Source: Flavipsychrobacter stenotrophus (lineage in GTDB: Bacteria > Bacteroidota > Bacteroidia > Chitinophagales > Chitinophagaceae). From it: 43,142 nucleotides of DNA. Below the pieces are notes generated by a model. That model was not told the origin of the DNA. It saw only the letters and a list, made by a program, of their open reading frames with translations, and did not search any database. The stretch is taken from the NCBI GenBank assembly GCA_945902755.1, contig CAMDNC010000009.1:1-43142 (forward strand), written 5' to 3'. The position numbers and the translations under genes are program-made. This document shows positions 1 to 8,941 of the stretch, one piece after another. Each line of letters begins with the position of its first letter. The stretch's first letter is position 1.

Positions 1-540
1 TCATGCAAAATGGAATAGTATTGATAATCAATCACTTATCCCCAAAACCATAGGAAACAACCGGAAACAAACCGGAAAACCAGATACACACATACAAAAA
101 ATATTCGCACTAATATTTTCTCAAACAACCCCAAAACCATAAAAAATCATGATACCACCCACTCACTATCCACTATACAAAATACACATAAATAAAATGC
201 GCAACATCAACACTCCACCTGCAATTTCATGCATAATGGAATACCATTGATTATCAATCACTTATATCCAAAACCACTGGAAACAACCGGAAACAAATCG
301 GAAAATTGGTAAGACACATACCAAAAATATCTGTACTAATAATTTTCCTAAATGCCCTAAATACCTCAAATGTCATGACACTAACTACCCATCATCCACC
401 ACAAAAAATACACATCAATAAATACCTCTACATCACTCATTCCACCCATCACAACCGGAAAAGTGAATAGCATTGATTATCAACTACTTAAGTGTCAAAA
501 CCCATGAAAATACCGGAAACAAACCGGAAATACCAGCAAC
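1..540. repeat. Diverged tandem repeat, exact 226-base period
   Basis: Two full units (1-226 and 227-452) and part of a third (453 to about 540) align without indels. Landmarks recur at exactly 226 bases: the ATTGATNATCAAT-like palindrome at 20, 246 and 472, and CCGGAAACAA at 61, 287 and 513. ACTAAT occurs at 109 and 335, and AATACACAT at 181 and 407. The period is not a multiple of three and the units contain stops, so the repeat is non-coding. The array may continue beyond the left edge. It ends just before the stop codon of the leftward gene at 553. No gene is visible in this stretch. Confidence 0.85.
20..32. promoter_or_regulatory. Palindrome ATTGATAATCAAT, repeat copy 1
   Basis: A 13-base palindrome with a free central base. 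It recurs at the same place in each 226-base unit: 246-258 (ATTGATTATCAAT) and 472-484 (ATTGATTATCAAC, last base degenerate). It is one of the best conserved parts of the repeat, so it may be a protein-binding site. The function is unknown. Confidence 0.4.
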
Positions 541-552
541 CCCACTATAGCC

Positions 553-1842
553 CTAAAACAGCTTCCCAAACCGCTCAAAAAATGCTTTTTCTAGCATTTC
601 TCTGTGCATCGGAGCCGCAATGCCTGTCAGCAGCCGTGCACGTTGCTCCATGTTTTTTCCATATAGGTTCACCACACCATGTTCCGTAGCCACATACTGT
701 ATGTGCCCTCTCGTGGTCACCACACCCGCACCTGGTTTTAGTTGTGGCACTATCCTCGATATACCCTTGCCCGTCATTGATGGCAGCGCTATTATGGGCT
801 TTCCGCCATCGCTCAGCGCTGCACCCCTCATAAAATCCATCTGCCCACCTATACCCGAGTATTGGTAGGTCCCTATCGAGTCTGCACACACCTGCCCCGT
901 CAGGTCTATCTCTATAGCACTGTTTATGGCAGCTACCCTTGGGTTTTTGCGTATGATGTGGGTATCATTCACAAACGACACATTCATACAATTCACATAC
1001 GGATTATCATGCACAAAATCGTACACCTTTCTAGTCCCCAGCACAAACGAACTCACTATTTTGCCCGGCTCCACCTTCTTCAGGCTATTGTTTATCGCCC
1101 CGCATTGCACCAGGGGTATCACCCCATCCGAGAACATCTCTGTATGCACACCCAGGTTCTTGTGGTGCACCAGTTGTCGCAGCACAGCATCTGGTATAGC
1201 ACCTATACCCATTTGCAGCGTAGCACCATCCTCTATCAGCGATGCCACCTGCCTGCCTATACTGTCAGTCACAGCGTCAGTTTTGGCACTGTAGTCTACC
1301 TCAGGCAGTGGGGTGTCTTCCCATATCGCCGCCGCAAACCTCGACACATGCACAAAACCCTCACCCAGCACTCTGGGCATTTGGGGGTTCACCTGGGCTA
1401 TCACTATTCGTGCATTTTTTACCGCACTTATAGCCACATCTGCCGATGTGCCCAGCGTGCAGTATCCATGCTTATCTGGCGGCGACACCTGCACCATAGC
1501 CACATCCAGCGGCAGTATTCCTCTATCAAACAGTTGGGGTATCTCACTCAAAAACACAGGTACATACCCCCCATGTCCGCTATTCGCCCACCCCCGCACA
1601 TTATCCGATACAAACAACGAATTCAGGTAAAAGCTATCCAATACCTCAGCATGATTCCAGTCTATAGCCCCGTAGGTAGATATTGCCACTATCTCCACAT
1701 TGTTGATGTCATTCGCCCTTTTCAGCAGCGCATTTATGAGTGCTGTGGGGGTGGCAGCACTGCCATGCATAAACACTCTATTTCCTGTTTGTATGAGCTT
1801 CACTGCCTCATGGGCAGTAGTGTATTCTAGTATTGCAGACAT
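553..1842 (-). CDS. Acetyl-CoA hydrolase / 4-hydroxybutyrate CoA-transferase family protein
   Basis: A 429-residue cytosolic enzyme of the acetyl-CoA hydrolase/transferase family, which moves CoA between acyl-CoA and a free acid (often acetate) or hydrolyses acyl-CoA. Visible family marks are the glycine-rich GIGAIPDAV (212-220), the HTEMFSDG segment with the expected catalytic glutamate E235, and the C-terminal stretch GIGGQMDF...RGAALSDGGK. Length and the full run of motifs fit 4-hydroxybutyrate CoA-transferase-like proteins, but the true acyl substrate cannot be read. It stands alone, divergent from the mla operon. Sampled lines have about 47-58% GC, clearly above most of the window. The stop lies next to the 226-base repeats. 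Confidence 0.88.
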   Translation of the reverse strand: MSAILEYTTAHEAVKLIQTGNRVFMHGSAATPTALINALLKRANDINNVEIVAISTYGAIDWNHAEVLDSFYLNSLFVSDNVRGWANSGHGGYVPVFLSEIPQLFDRGILPLDVAMVQVSPPDKHGYCTLGTSADVAISAVKNARIVIAQVNPQMPRVLGEGFVHVSRFAAAIWEDTPLPEVDYSAKTDAVTDSIGRQVASLIEDGATLQMGIGAIPDAVLRQLVHHKNLGVHTEMFSDGVIPLVQCGAINNSLKKVEPGKIVSSFVLGTRKVYDFVHDNPYVNCMNVSFVNDTHIIRKNPRVAAINSAIEIDLTGQVCADSIGTYQYSGIGGQMDFMRGAALSDGGKPIIALPSMTGKGISRIVPQLKPGAGVVTTRGHIQYVATEHGVVNLYGKNMEQRARLLTGIAAPMHREMLEKAFFERFGKLF

Positions 1843-2088
1843 GATGGTTCTTACTTTGTTACTTCGGTTCTAGTGTAAAGTTATCTGTTTTGTAACGGCG
1901 CTCATGTTAATGTTAGGGCACATATTGGTTGTAAATGTTGTATTTTGTGTAGCTATTGGGTACTTGCACAATCAGGTACCAAAAATAGACATTCACTTAG
2001 GTGCAATGCCTGACGGTAGTCACTCGGCACATTGTCCCGATTACTTACCTTCGTTCGTTACACCCACTACAACGCTCAAAGCCACTAT

Positions 2089-2859
2089 ATGAAGTTACCC
2101 GTTAATCTTTCAGACTTTCTGCGCGAGGCGGGCTCCTTGTCTTTGTTCGTATCCCGTTTTGTCACAGAGCTTTTTCATCCACGTCAGGAGTGGCGTCAGT
2201 TTGTTAGGCAGTGTTTTGTCATAGGTGTTCAGTCGTTTGCGCTTATTGGCATCACTGGGTTTATAATGGGTTTGGTACTCACTATGCAGCTGCGTCCCTC
2301 GCTCATGTCTTATGGTGTTGAGGCTCAGTTGCCCGTTATGGTGGGGCTTGCCATCGTACGTGAGATAGGACCAGTCATCACAGCACTCATTTTTGCAGGC
2401 AAGATAAGCTCTGGTATTGGTGCCGAGCTGGGTTCTATGAAGGTCACAGAGCAGATAGATGCTATGGAGGTCTCAGGCACCAATCCTTTCAGATACTTGG
2501 TTGTTACGCGCGTATTAGCTACTACTGTCATGCTGCCCATACTCACCGTCCTTTCCGATGCCATCTCGCTTTATGGCTCTTATTTGGGGGTCAATATAAA
2601 GGGGCACACTAGCCTTACGCTGTTTTTCTTTCAGGTATTCCAAACATTGACTTACAGCGATGTATTGCCAGCTATGATAAAAACCTTGTTTTTCGGCTTT
2701 GCCATAGGTATCATAGGGTGCTATAAAGGCTACAACTCGCAGAAGGGTACAGAGGGTGTTGGCAAGTCTGCAAATGCCGCTGTTGTTATTTCATCATTGC
2801 TTATTTTTATTATAGATCTTATAACCGTACAAATCACAGACCTATTAGGGCTCAACTAA
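2089..2859 (+). CDS. mlaE: MlaE-family ABC transporter permease
   Basis: Inner-membrane permease of the Mla-type (MCE-linked) ABC transporter that moves phospholipids between outer and inner membrane. The 256-residue protein starts at the ATG reading MKLPVNLSDF. An in-frame upstream ATG at 2032 would add 19 poor-looking residues, so the shorter start is preferred. The family core GLAIVREIGPV followed by AGKISSGIGAELGSMKVTEQ and the sequence EVSGTNP are present, with about five hydrophobic segments. It is followed 22 bases later by the ATPase and then by the MCE protein, an mlaE-mlaF-mlaD order usual in Bacteroidota. Confidence 0.93.
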   Translation: MKLPVNLSDFLREAGSLSLFVSRFVTELFHPRQEWRQFVRQCFVIGVQSFALIGITGFIMGLVLTMQLRPSLMSYGVEAQLPVMVGLAIVREIGPVITALIFAGKISSGIGAELGSMKVTEQIDAMEVSGTNPFRYLVVTRVLATTVMLPILTVLSDAISLYGSYLGVNIKGHTSLTLFFFQVFQTLTYSDVLPAMIKTLFFGFAIGIIGCYKGYNSQKGTEGVGKSANAAVVISSLLIFIIDLITVQITDLLGLN

Positions 2860-2881
2860 CAAAAAGTAGCATAACATAATT

Positions 2882-3637
2882 TTGGATAACAACACTTCAC
2901 ATATCCCCACCGATCCGGTTATTCGTATCTCCCACCTGCACAAGCAGTTTGGAAGCAGGGTAGTGCTCAACGATTTCTCCCTCGATCTTCGTCGTGGCGA
3001 AAGCATGGTAGTGTTAGGTCGCTCTGGTAGTGGAAAATCTGTATTGATAAAATGCCTCATTGGGTTGTACATGCCCGATGGGGGTAGTATTACCATCCTA
3101 GGTAAAGACACCAGCCAGCTAGATCATGAAGGATTAGATGTAATGAGGGCACATGTAGGTTTTCTATTTCAAAGCAATGCCCTTTACGACTCAATGACAG
3201 TGCGCGAAAATCTGGAATTTCCTATGAGGCATCACCTCAAAAATATCAGCAAAGAGGAGGCCAATAAGCGGGTTATGGAGGCATTGACCAATGTAGGTTT
3301 GGCACATACCGTAGATATGATGCCGTCGGAGTTATCAGGGGGTATGCAAAAACGAGTAGCCTTGGCCCGCACCCTAATTCTCAATCCTGAGATTATGTTA
3401 TACGACGAACCCACAACTGGGCTAGACCCCGTTACTGGTAAAGAAATAAGCACCCTAATGACAGAAATACAGCGCATTTACAATACATCCTCCATCATCA
3501 TTTCGCATGATATGAAGTGTGTAGAGCGCACTGCCGATAGAATAGCAGTTTTAATTGATGGCAACTGTTATGCGCTGGGTACTTTCGACGAATTACAACA
3601 ATCGAACGATCAAAACATTAAACAATTTTTTGAATAA
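2882..3637 (+). CDS. mlaF: MlaF-like ABC transporter ATP-binding protein
   Basis: The ATPase subunit of the Mla phospholipid transporter, 251 residues. Walker A is GRSGSGKS (46-53), the signature is LSGGMQKR, and Walker B is IMLYDEPTTGLDP, followed by the H-loop ISHD. The start is TTG at 2882. A TAG stop lies 15 bases upstream in frame, and the first in-frame ATG falls inside the Walker A region, so no ATG start is possible. The gene is 22 bases after mlaE and 6 bases before the MCE gene and is surely co-transcribed with them. Confidence 0.93.
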   Translation: MDNNTSHIPTDPVIRISHLHKQFGSRVVLNDFSLDLRRGESMVVLGRSGSGKSVLIKCLIGLYMPDGGSITILGKDTSQLDHEGLDVMRAHVGFLFQSNALYDSMTVRENLEFPMRHHLKNISKEEANKRVMEALTNVGLAHTVDMMPSELSGGMQKRVALARTLILNPEIMLYDEPTTGLDPVTGKEISTLMTEIQRIYNTSSIIISHDMKCVERTADRIAVLIDGNCYALGTFDELQQSNDQNIKQFFE

Positions 3638-3643
3638 AGACTT

Positions 3644-4654
3644 ATGGCAAACAAATCTGCTGATAACATAAAACTAGGATTGTTAGTTACTGCTGGTGTG
3701 TTCATACTAGTGGTATCATTATATCTTATTGGCAAAAACCAAAGTTTATTTGGTTCAACCTTTCATTTAAGGGCTCGGTTCACAAATGTAAACGGACTCA
3801 TGGCGGGCAACAACATCCGCTATTCAGGCATACAAGCAGGTACAGTTAATAAAATTACCATTATCAACGATACCTCTATTGAAGTAGACTTACTGATAGA
3901 AGATGAGATGAAACCCTTTATAAAGAAAAATGCACTAGTAAGTATAGGTAATGAAGGGCTTATGGGCAATAAAGTAATCAACATCACTCCATCTCGTTTT
4001 CCCGCCGATCCTGTAGATGAAGGTGAACTATTAATGACTAAAACGCAAATGATAACCGATGATATGCTCAGTACGCTATCTAACACCAACGATAATGTAG
4101 AGGTAATATCTGGAAATCTCATTACTACTGTCAATCGGATAAATGAAAGTAAAGCACTGTGGCGAATACTGAATGACACCACACTTTCAGATGGGTTGCG
4201 CATATCTATGCACAACCTACAAATAGCTACAGAAAACATTAATGAAATGTCTGTATCGCTGCTAGCCGTGATTAAAGATGCAAAAGCTGGCAATGGCGCT
4301 GCAGGTGCCATAATAGCCAACGACACCGTAGCCCGAAATCTAAAAGCAGCAGTAGCCAATATCAATGCAGCATCTAAAGAATCGGTAGAGGTACTGGCTA
4401 AGCTGGATAGTATAGCATCAGTAACACATCGTAGTATAGAAAATGGCAATGGGGTTGTACATGCATTACTGAAAGACCCTGCAATGGTCAAATCTGTAAA
4501 TACTAGCCTTAATAATGTGGAAAAGGGTACAGCGGCATTTGAAGAAAGCATGCAAGCATTAAAAAATAATTTTCTATTCAGGGGCTACTTCCGAAAATTA
4601 GAGAAACGTAAAAGCAGAGCCCGAAAATCAACAACTGACACTACTCATAAATAG
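3644..4654 (+). CDS. mlaD: MlaD / MCE family lipid-binding protein
   Basis: The periplasmic substrate-binding subunit of the Mla system, 336 residues. One N-terminal membrane anchor (about residues 9-28, LGLLVTAGVFILVVSLYLIG) is followed by a single MCE domain (about 38-120, with GLMAGNNIRYSGIQAG). A long helical region to about 310 should form the hexameric lipid channel or stalk. The C-terminus is very basic (KLEKRKSRARKS). It is longer than E. coli MlaD (about 180 residues), as is common in this phylum. Last gene of the mlaE-mlaF-mlaD operon. No MlaA, MlaB or MlaC homologue lies nearby. Confidence 0.9.
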   Translation: MANKSADNIKLGLLVTAGVFILVVSLYLIGKNQSLFGSTFHLRARFTNVNGLMAGNNIRYSGIQAGTVNKITIINDTSIEVDLLIEDEMKPFIKKNALVSIGNEGLMGNKVINITPSRFPADPVDEGELLMTKTQMITDDMLSTLSNTNDNVEVISGNLITTVNRINESKALWRILNDTTLSDGLRISMHNLQIATENINEMSVSLLAVIKDAKAGNGAAGAIIANDTVARNLKAAVANINAASKESVEVLAKLDSIASVTHRSIENGNGVVHALLKDPAMVKSVNTSLNNVEKGTAAFEESMQALKNNFLFRGYFRKLEKRKSRARKSTTDTTHK

Positions 4655-4739
4655 AACTGATTACAGTCACTATAAATGGTATATAATGTGAATAACATTG
4701 CGGTGTCAGAGTTAATCACTAATAGCAAAATCAAATACC

Positions 4740-5588
4740 ATGAAAAGAATAGTACAGATTTTTGATGCACAGCATTTTACGCCTGAGGCGCTTGCTTTTT
4801 CTGCTGATATAGTTCGCCACACAGGCGCTACACTGATAGGGCTGTTTGTTCAAGATACCAGTTTCATAAATGATCCGGGTATGAATATCATAGCCGGTCA
4901 GTTCTATGTGGAGGAAATAGTGCTGACTGCCGAAGAAAAACAGAAAATTCAGGATGCCACAGATGCTAGTGTGGCTGCATTTATGCAAGGTTGCGCCCAG
5001 CACAACATTAATGGCAACGCAATAGTAAAACAAGGTATTCCGGCTGAAATTCTAAAAGCCGAAAGTCGTTATTGCGACATGATGATAGTATCTCCTCTTC
5101 TTTGCTTCGACGGTGAGCAGGCAGTGCCTACTGTATTTATTTATAATTTGTTGGCAGCGGCTGAATGTCCGGTTTTGTTGTCACCTGAGCAGTTTCAGCG
5201 CATAGATGAGGTCATATTTGCATTTGATGGCAGTAAATCTGCATCTTTTGCTATCAGGCAGTTTGCATACATGTTGCCATCATTTTGTGCAGCAAAGGTT
5301 ATTGTTATCAATATATCTGAAGAAGGCGGCAAAGATACCTCTATTGCTGCTCACCATCCATCATTTACCCAATGGATGGAGCTACATTGTCCAAATTACC
5401 GTCAAATAACACTGGTAGGAAACGCTAGAGATGTGCTCTTCAATTACTTTATGGAGAATGATAATAATAACAAGCTCTTAGTAGCTGGTTCGTTTGGTAG
5501 GAGTGCAGTTTCTCGTTTCTTTAAGCCTGGCACTACCGAACTGGTACTTAAAACTGCTGATGTGCCAGTATTTATAGTGCATAATTAA
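4740..5588 (+). CDS. Universal stress protein, tandem UspA type
   Basis: A 282-residue cytosolic protein made of two UspA-like halves, the usual Bacteroidota arrangement. The first half (1 to about 140) opens with KRIVQIFDA. The second half (about 155-282) opens with EVIFAFDGSKSASFAIRQF and ends with LLVAGSFGRSAVSRFF...ELVLKTADVPVFIV. The GSFGRS segment followed by a later glycine matches the ATP-binding loop of UspA proteins. Such proteins respond to stress, redox or energy state, but the target cannot be named. It starts 85 bases after mlaD and is followed by a strong hairpin, so it is probably its own unit or the end of the mla transcript. Confidence 0.85.
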   Translation: MKRIVQIFDAQHFTPEALAFSADIVRHTGATLIGLFVQDTSFINDPGMNIIAGQFYVEEIVLTAEEKQKIQDATDASVAAFMQGCAQHNINGNAIVKQGIPAEILKAESRYCDMMIVSPLLCFDGEQAVPTVFIYNLLAAAECPVLLSPEQFQRIDEVIFAFDGSKSASFAIRQFAYMLPSFCAAKVIVINISEEGGKDTSIAAHHPSFTQWMELHCPNYRQITLVGNARDVLFNYFMENDNNNKLLVAGSFGRSAVSRFFKPGTTELVLKTADVPVFIVHN

Positions 5589-5695
5589 ATGTAGTTAGGA
5601 GTAGTGCAATTAGTTGGTTGATAATGAGTTTTTTAGCTTTTTAGGTCTAATAACTTCACGATCAAACTAAAATATTACGAAAGTTCTAACCTAGA

Positions 5696-5744
5696 ATAAA
5701 TAACGATGGGGCTATTTGTAAGAGATAGCCCCATCGTTATTTAT
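5696..5744. terminator. Bidirectional rho-independent terminator between usp and pgk
   Basis: A perfect 20-base-pair stem (5696-5715 with 5725-5744) encloses a 9-base loop, TTGTAAGAG. The outer stem is A/T rich, so each strand carries a short U-rich 3' side. It lies between the convergent ends of the usp gene (+) and pgk (-) and can serve both. Confidence 0.85.
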
Positions 5745-5761
5745 GAATAGTTGATTGATTT

Positions 5762-6970
5762 TTATCCTTTTATCGCAGCGATCCCTGGTAATGTTTTACC
5801 CTCAAAAAACTCGAGCATAGCACCACCACCAGTAGAAACATAACTTACTTTATTTGCCAAATTGAACTTGTTTACAGCAGCAACACTGTCACCACCACCC
5901 ACTAGTGAGAAAGCTCCATTTTCAGTAGCAGCAACCACCGCCATAGCTATTGCCTTGGTGCCATGCTGAAATTTGTCCATTTCAAACACACCCATAGGGC
6001 CATTCCATAATATGGTTTTTGATTCGCTCACGATCTTCGAAAACTGTGCTATAGCCATTTGACCAATATCTAGTCCCATCCAGCCGGTAGGTATTTCATT
6101 GCTCAGTGATGATGAAGTAGCAGCATCCGCTGCAAATTTGTCGGCCAGAATACTATCTCCGGGCAGGTGTATACATACTCCTTTATCGGCTGCTTTTTTT
6201 AGCAGGTCTAGTGCCATATCTAGTCTATCATCTTCACATAGCGAATTACCGATATGACCACCTTGCGCCTTAAAGAAGGTATAAGCCATACCACCACCTA
6301 TAATAATATCTGTGGCTTTTTCTAACAAATTTTCAATAATCAGTATTTTGTCCGATACCTTAGCACCACCTATAATAGCTGTAAATGGTTTCCTATTATT
6401 GTGCATCACTTCCTCAGCTGCTTTTACTTCACCTTCCATCAGCAATCCAAACATTTTTTTATCGCCAGGGAAAAACTCAGCTATTACCGCAGTAGAAGCG
6501 TGTGCCCTATGTGCAGTACCAAAAGCGTCATTTACATATACATCGCCCAGTTTGGCTAGTTTCTCTGCGAATTCCTTGTCGCCTTTTTCTTCCTGTTTGT
6601 AGTAGCGCAAGTTTTCTAGTAATAGCACTTCACCTGACTTTAGGCTAGCAGCCATGTTGGCGGCGTCATCACTTATACAGTCTGTAGCAAACTGTACAGG
6701 TAAGCCCAGTAGGGTAGACAAGTGAGCTGCAACCGGACTAAGCGTGAAGTCGGCAAGGGTAAGGTGTGGTTTTTTCTCTATATCCTTAAGCGGACGACCC
6801 CAATGGCTCATTAATACTACGCTGCCACCGTCTGCCAGTACTTTGGTGATAGTAGGCAATGCAGCACGCATACGAGTATCGTCAGTAATAACGCCATTTT
6901 TTATAGGTACATTAAAATCTACGCGTATCAATGCACGCTGATTAGCAAAATTGTGTGTGGAGAAATTCAT
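5762..6970 (-). CDS. pgk: Phosphoglycerate kinase
   Basis: Glycolytic enzyme that transfers phosphate from 1,3-bisphosphoglycerate to ADP; 402 residues, the normal bacterial length. Visible marks are RVDFNVP near residue 17, [15 protein letters not shown], and the C-terminal nucleotide-binding GGGDSVAA with [13 protein letters not shown]. It is last in a minus-strand run after gap, the ATPase gene and the nuclease gene. Only 25 bases separate it from the nuclease gene, so its promoter must lie within or before that cassette, or it depends on read-through from it. That is odd for a core glycolytic gene. Confidence 0.97.
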   Translation of the reverse strand: MNFSTHNFANQRALIRVDFNVPIKNGVITDDTRMRAALPTITKVLADGGSVVLMSHWGRPLKDIEKKPHLTLADFTLSPVAAHLSTLLGLPVQFATDCISDDAANMAASLKSGEVLLLENLRYYKQEEKGDKEFAEKLAKLGDVYVNDAFGTAHRAHASTAVIAEFFPGDKKMFGLLMEGEVKAAEEVMHNNRKPFTAIIGGAKVSDKILIIENLLEKATDIIIGGGMAYTFFKAQGGHIGNSLCEDDRLDMALDLLKKAADKGVCIHLPGDSILADKFAADAATSSSLSNEIPTGWMGLDIGQMAIAQFSKIVSESKTILWNGPMGVFEMDKFQHGTKAIAMAVVAATENGAFSLVGGGDSVAAVNKFNLANKVSYVSTGGGAMLEFFEGKTLPGIAAIKG

Positions 6971-6995
6971 ATTGTGATTTATTATTAGTCTCTGA

Positions 6996-7526
6996 TTAAA
7001 ATTCGATTTTATTTCCTTCTTCTAAACTAACCTGATATTTTTCTGCAAATATAGCTTGCTGTGTTTTCTTAGATGCCTGAATTGGATAATCATTGTTGCT
7101 ATTAAAGCAAATTATTGCTTTGGTGATAATATGAGAGAAATTTATACCATTTCCTTTAAAATTTATGATAGTTGCTTCTAATTGCTCAATAGCCTTTGCT
7201 CGTTGAGTACTTCTACTACTAGATTTACTATTTTTTATTTCTACAAAACAGAATATTTCATCACTGAATAACAGACAGTCACATTTAGATTTATCATTTT
7301 CTAAAAGACATTTATCGGTTTTGACAAACCATATATTATGTCCATTGTTGTTAATGACAGTAAGTTGATATTCGTCAATATCTGATACTATTTTCGCTGG
7401 TTTATTGTGTTCTGGTGGAGGATCGCAGACATGGAATTTGAACAGGTTAGTATTTTCAAATGAACCGTTGCAATCAGTATCAGGGAACTTACAATCTCCG
7501 AATATGTCTTGAATCAGTTGCTTCAT
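6996..7526 (-). CDS. Putative PD-(D/E)XK nuclease, partner of the adjacent ATPase
   Basis: A 176-residue protein that I cannot place in a named family. The region at 80-101 reads as a beta-hairpin with D83 (KCDCLLF) followed by FVEIKNSK, giving E96 and K98. This D...ExK pattern is the catalytic core expected of PD-(D/E)XK nucleases. A helix with Q115 (AIEQLEAT) follows, as in many such folds. There is no signal peptide or membrane segment. Its ATG overlaps the TGA of the ATPase gene by four bases (ATGA), which points to translational coupling and a joint function. Its base composition is AT-rich (about 33% GC in one sampled line). The nuclease call is inference from the motif. A non-nucleolytic accessory protein is possible. 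Confidence 0.6.
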   Translation of the reverse strand: MKQLIQDIFGDCKFPDTDCNGSFENTNLFKFHVCDPPPEHNKPAKIVSDIDEYQLTVINNNGHNIWFVKTDKCLLENDKSKCDCLLFSDEIFCFVEIKNSKSSSRSTQRAKAIEQLEATIINFKGNGINFSHIITKAIICFNSNNDYPIQASKKTQQAIFAEKYQVSLEEGNKIEF

Positions 7527-8800
7527 TTCTTCATCAATTCCGTTAATGCATCAAAATCATCAGACATTTTATCTGAAGCTTCATCAATATAATTACCTAC
7601 TATCAGCCCAGCTTCTCTATCAAAAATTGAAGAAGCCGTGCCGTCTTTTATCTGATATGCAGTGAAAGTATTAGGATTTATCGTTGTGGTAGTTATCGTT
7701 TTTACATCTTTTGATTTGTTATTGCCTAATACATTCAGAACCTTATTGGCATATAATAGATTGTTGAAAGCAGAAATAATGTAAGGGCTATGAGTGGTAT
7801 AAGTATGAATTGCACCATCATCTTCCCATAATGGTTCAATCCGTTTAGATTCAATGAGCTTTATTAATTCATATTGTGCGGTAGGGAATAAGTTTAACTC
7901 AGGTTCTTCAATTACCAACGATCTATGTTTGGAGAGTATGTTATGAGATAAAACAATTAATAATACAGGCACTATGCTTTGAATTCCTGAAGCTGATTCG
8001 GATAATTTTATACTATCTCGGTTTATAAATATCCTATCTTCTCCATTAATGTTTCTATAAGACAACGAATTACTTAAAAAGCTAAGATCAATAGATTTCA
8101 TCTTCACTTTCTCTAGTTCTGCTCCAAATATTAAAATATGCTTTGGAATTGGCACGTTATTTAGAAGTAAGTTAAGAGATGAATTTTTGATAATATTAAT
8201 AAAGCTCCTTTCAGCGGGTATGTATAATGATGAATTACTGCTTAGGTCAATTTCAATTTTATTTATTATTTGGAGTGCTTTTAGTACTTCTTTCGAAGTT
8301 ACATCGTTAAATTCAGTATATTCATTTATTTCACTATTATTTAATTCTATACCTAATAGCTCTGAAAATTGTTCTTCAAATTGATAATAATCGTTACAAA
8401 GCTTTATTATATAATCTTGTATGAGATCTTTGTTAAGTGTAAACTCTTCGTTTAAACGCTCTAATCCTGTAATTTTATTGTACAGCTTTGGTTCGTATGC
8501 GATTTTACCACCATTAAATGACAATCTATGTAAAACAGAATCATAGATAATTTCAGTATTTAGCTTTAGGAATGAAACAATGTTGTATTCTTCCAGTACG
8601 TTTTTAAATGCAGCAATTCGGTCATTAGAACTTTGATTTTCTAGACTCAAAAACTTTCGTGGTGCTTTAAATATGGTAAATAATTTTGCCAATGCACTTT
8701 TGCCACTCGCTTGGGGACCTATGAAAACGTTTACGTTTCGTAGGTCGAGATCAACAAAATCTATAGGTCCGAAATTTTTTACTATTAAACGAGATTGCAT
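7523..8800 (-). CDS. AAA_15/OLD/RecF-like ATPase, probable defence protein
   Basis: A 425-residue ABC-type (SMC/RecF/OLD-like) ATPase. Walker A is GPQASGKS (28-35), the ABC-like signature is SESASGIQS (267-275), Walker B is LVIEEPELNLFP (295-306) and the switch histidine is in TTHSP (H337). Between them lies a long helical insertion (about 60-250). There is no C-terminal Toprim domain, unlike OLD or GajA, so nuclease activity would have to come from the partner gene that overlaps it by four bases. Such ATPases pair with effector nucleases in many anti-phage modules (for example Septu and PARIS), but this pair matches none I can name. It is strongly AT-rich (23% GC in one sampled line). A terminator separates it from gap upstream. 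Confidence 0.75.
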   Translation of the reverse strand: MQSRLIVKNFGPIDFVDLDLRNVNVFIGPQASGKSALAKLFTIFKAPRKFLSLENQSSNDRIAAFKNVLEEYNIVSFLKLNTEIIYDSVLHRLSFNGGKIAYEPKLYNKITGLERLNEEFTLNKDLIQDYIIKLCNDYYQFEEQFSELLGIELNNSEINEYTEFNDVTSKEVLKALQIINKIEIDLSSNSSLYIPAERSFINIIKNSSLNLLLNNVPIPKHILIFGAELEKVKMKSIDLSFLSNSLSYRNINGEDRIFINRDSIKLSESASGIQSIVPVLLIVLSHNILSKHRSLVIEEPELNLFPTAQYELIKLIESKRIEPLWEDDGAIHTYTTHSPYIISAFNNLLYANKVLNVLGNNKSKDVKTITTTTINPNTFTAYQIKDGTASSIFDREAGLIVGNYIDEASDKMSDDFDALTELMKK

Positions 8801-8877
8801 AGTATGATTATAAACAGAAACGAAAATACAGAACTTATATAGAATAGTATACTGTGCTGCTGTGTTTTAATATTTAC

Positions 8878-8910
8878 TATAAAACCCGCATTGTTGATGC
8901 GGGTTTTATA
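8878..8910 (-). terminator. Rho-independent terminator of gap
   Basis: A perfect 14-base-pair stem (8878-8891 with 8897-8910) with a 5-base loop and a TTTTATA 3' side when read on the minus strand. It lies 31 bases past the gap stop and shields the ATPase gene from gap transcription. Confidence 0.82.
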
Positions 8911-8941
8911 ATAAAGTGATTTGTATTGTATTGCTATGCTA

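Noticed and set aside
1-540. CRISPR array
   Set aside because: The repeat unit is 226 bases with no short repeat-spacer alternation, and no cas genes are in the window.
492-689. 65-codon open frame (+) crossing the repeat end and the transferase gene
   Set aside because: It starts in non-coding repeat DNA and runs into the 3' end of a clear gene on the other strand. No family resemblance.
862-1830. 322-codon open frame (+) opposite the acyl-CoA transferase
   Set aside because: It is antisense to a well-supported gene. The translation is rich in His, Tyr, Cys and Arg with no domain, a typical GC-rich shadow frame.
2032-2088. Upstream ATG start for mlaE
   Set aside because: The extra 19 residues do not look like an MlaE N-terminus and the 2089 ATG fits the family start.
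3820-4551. 243-codon open frame (-) opposite mlaD
   Set aside because: Shadow of the MCE gene. Ser/Thr-rich low-complexity translation with no motifs.
7523-8800. Gabija or complete OLD nuclease
   Set aside because: There is no C-terminal Toprim domain and the neighbour is not a UvrD-like helicase.
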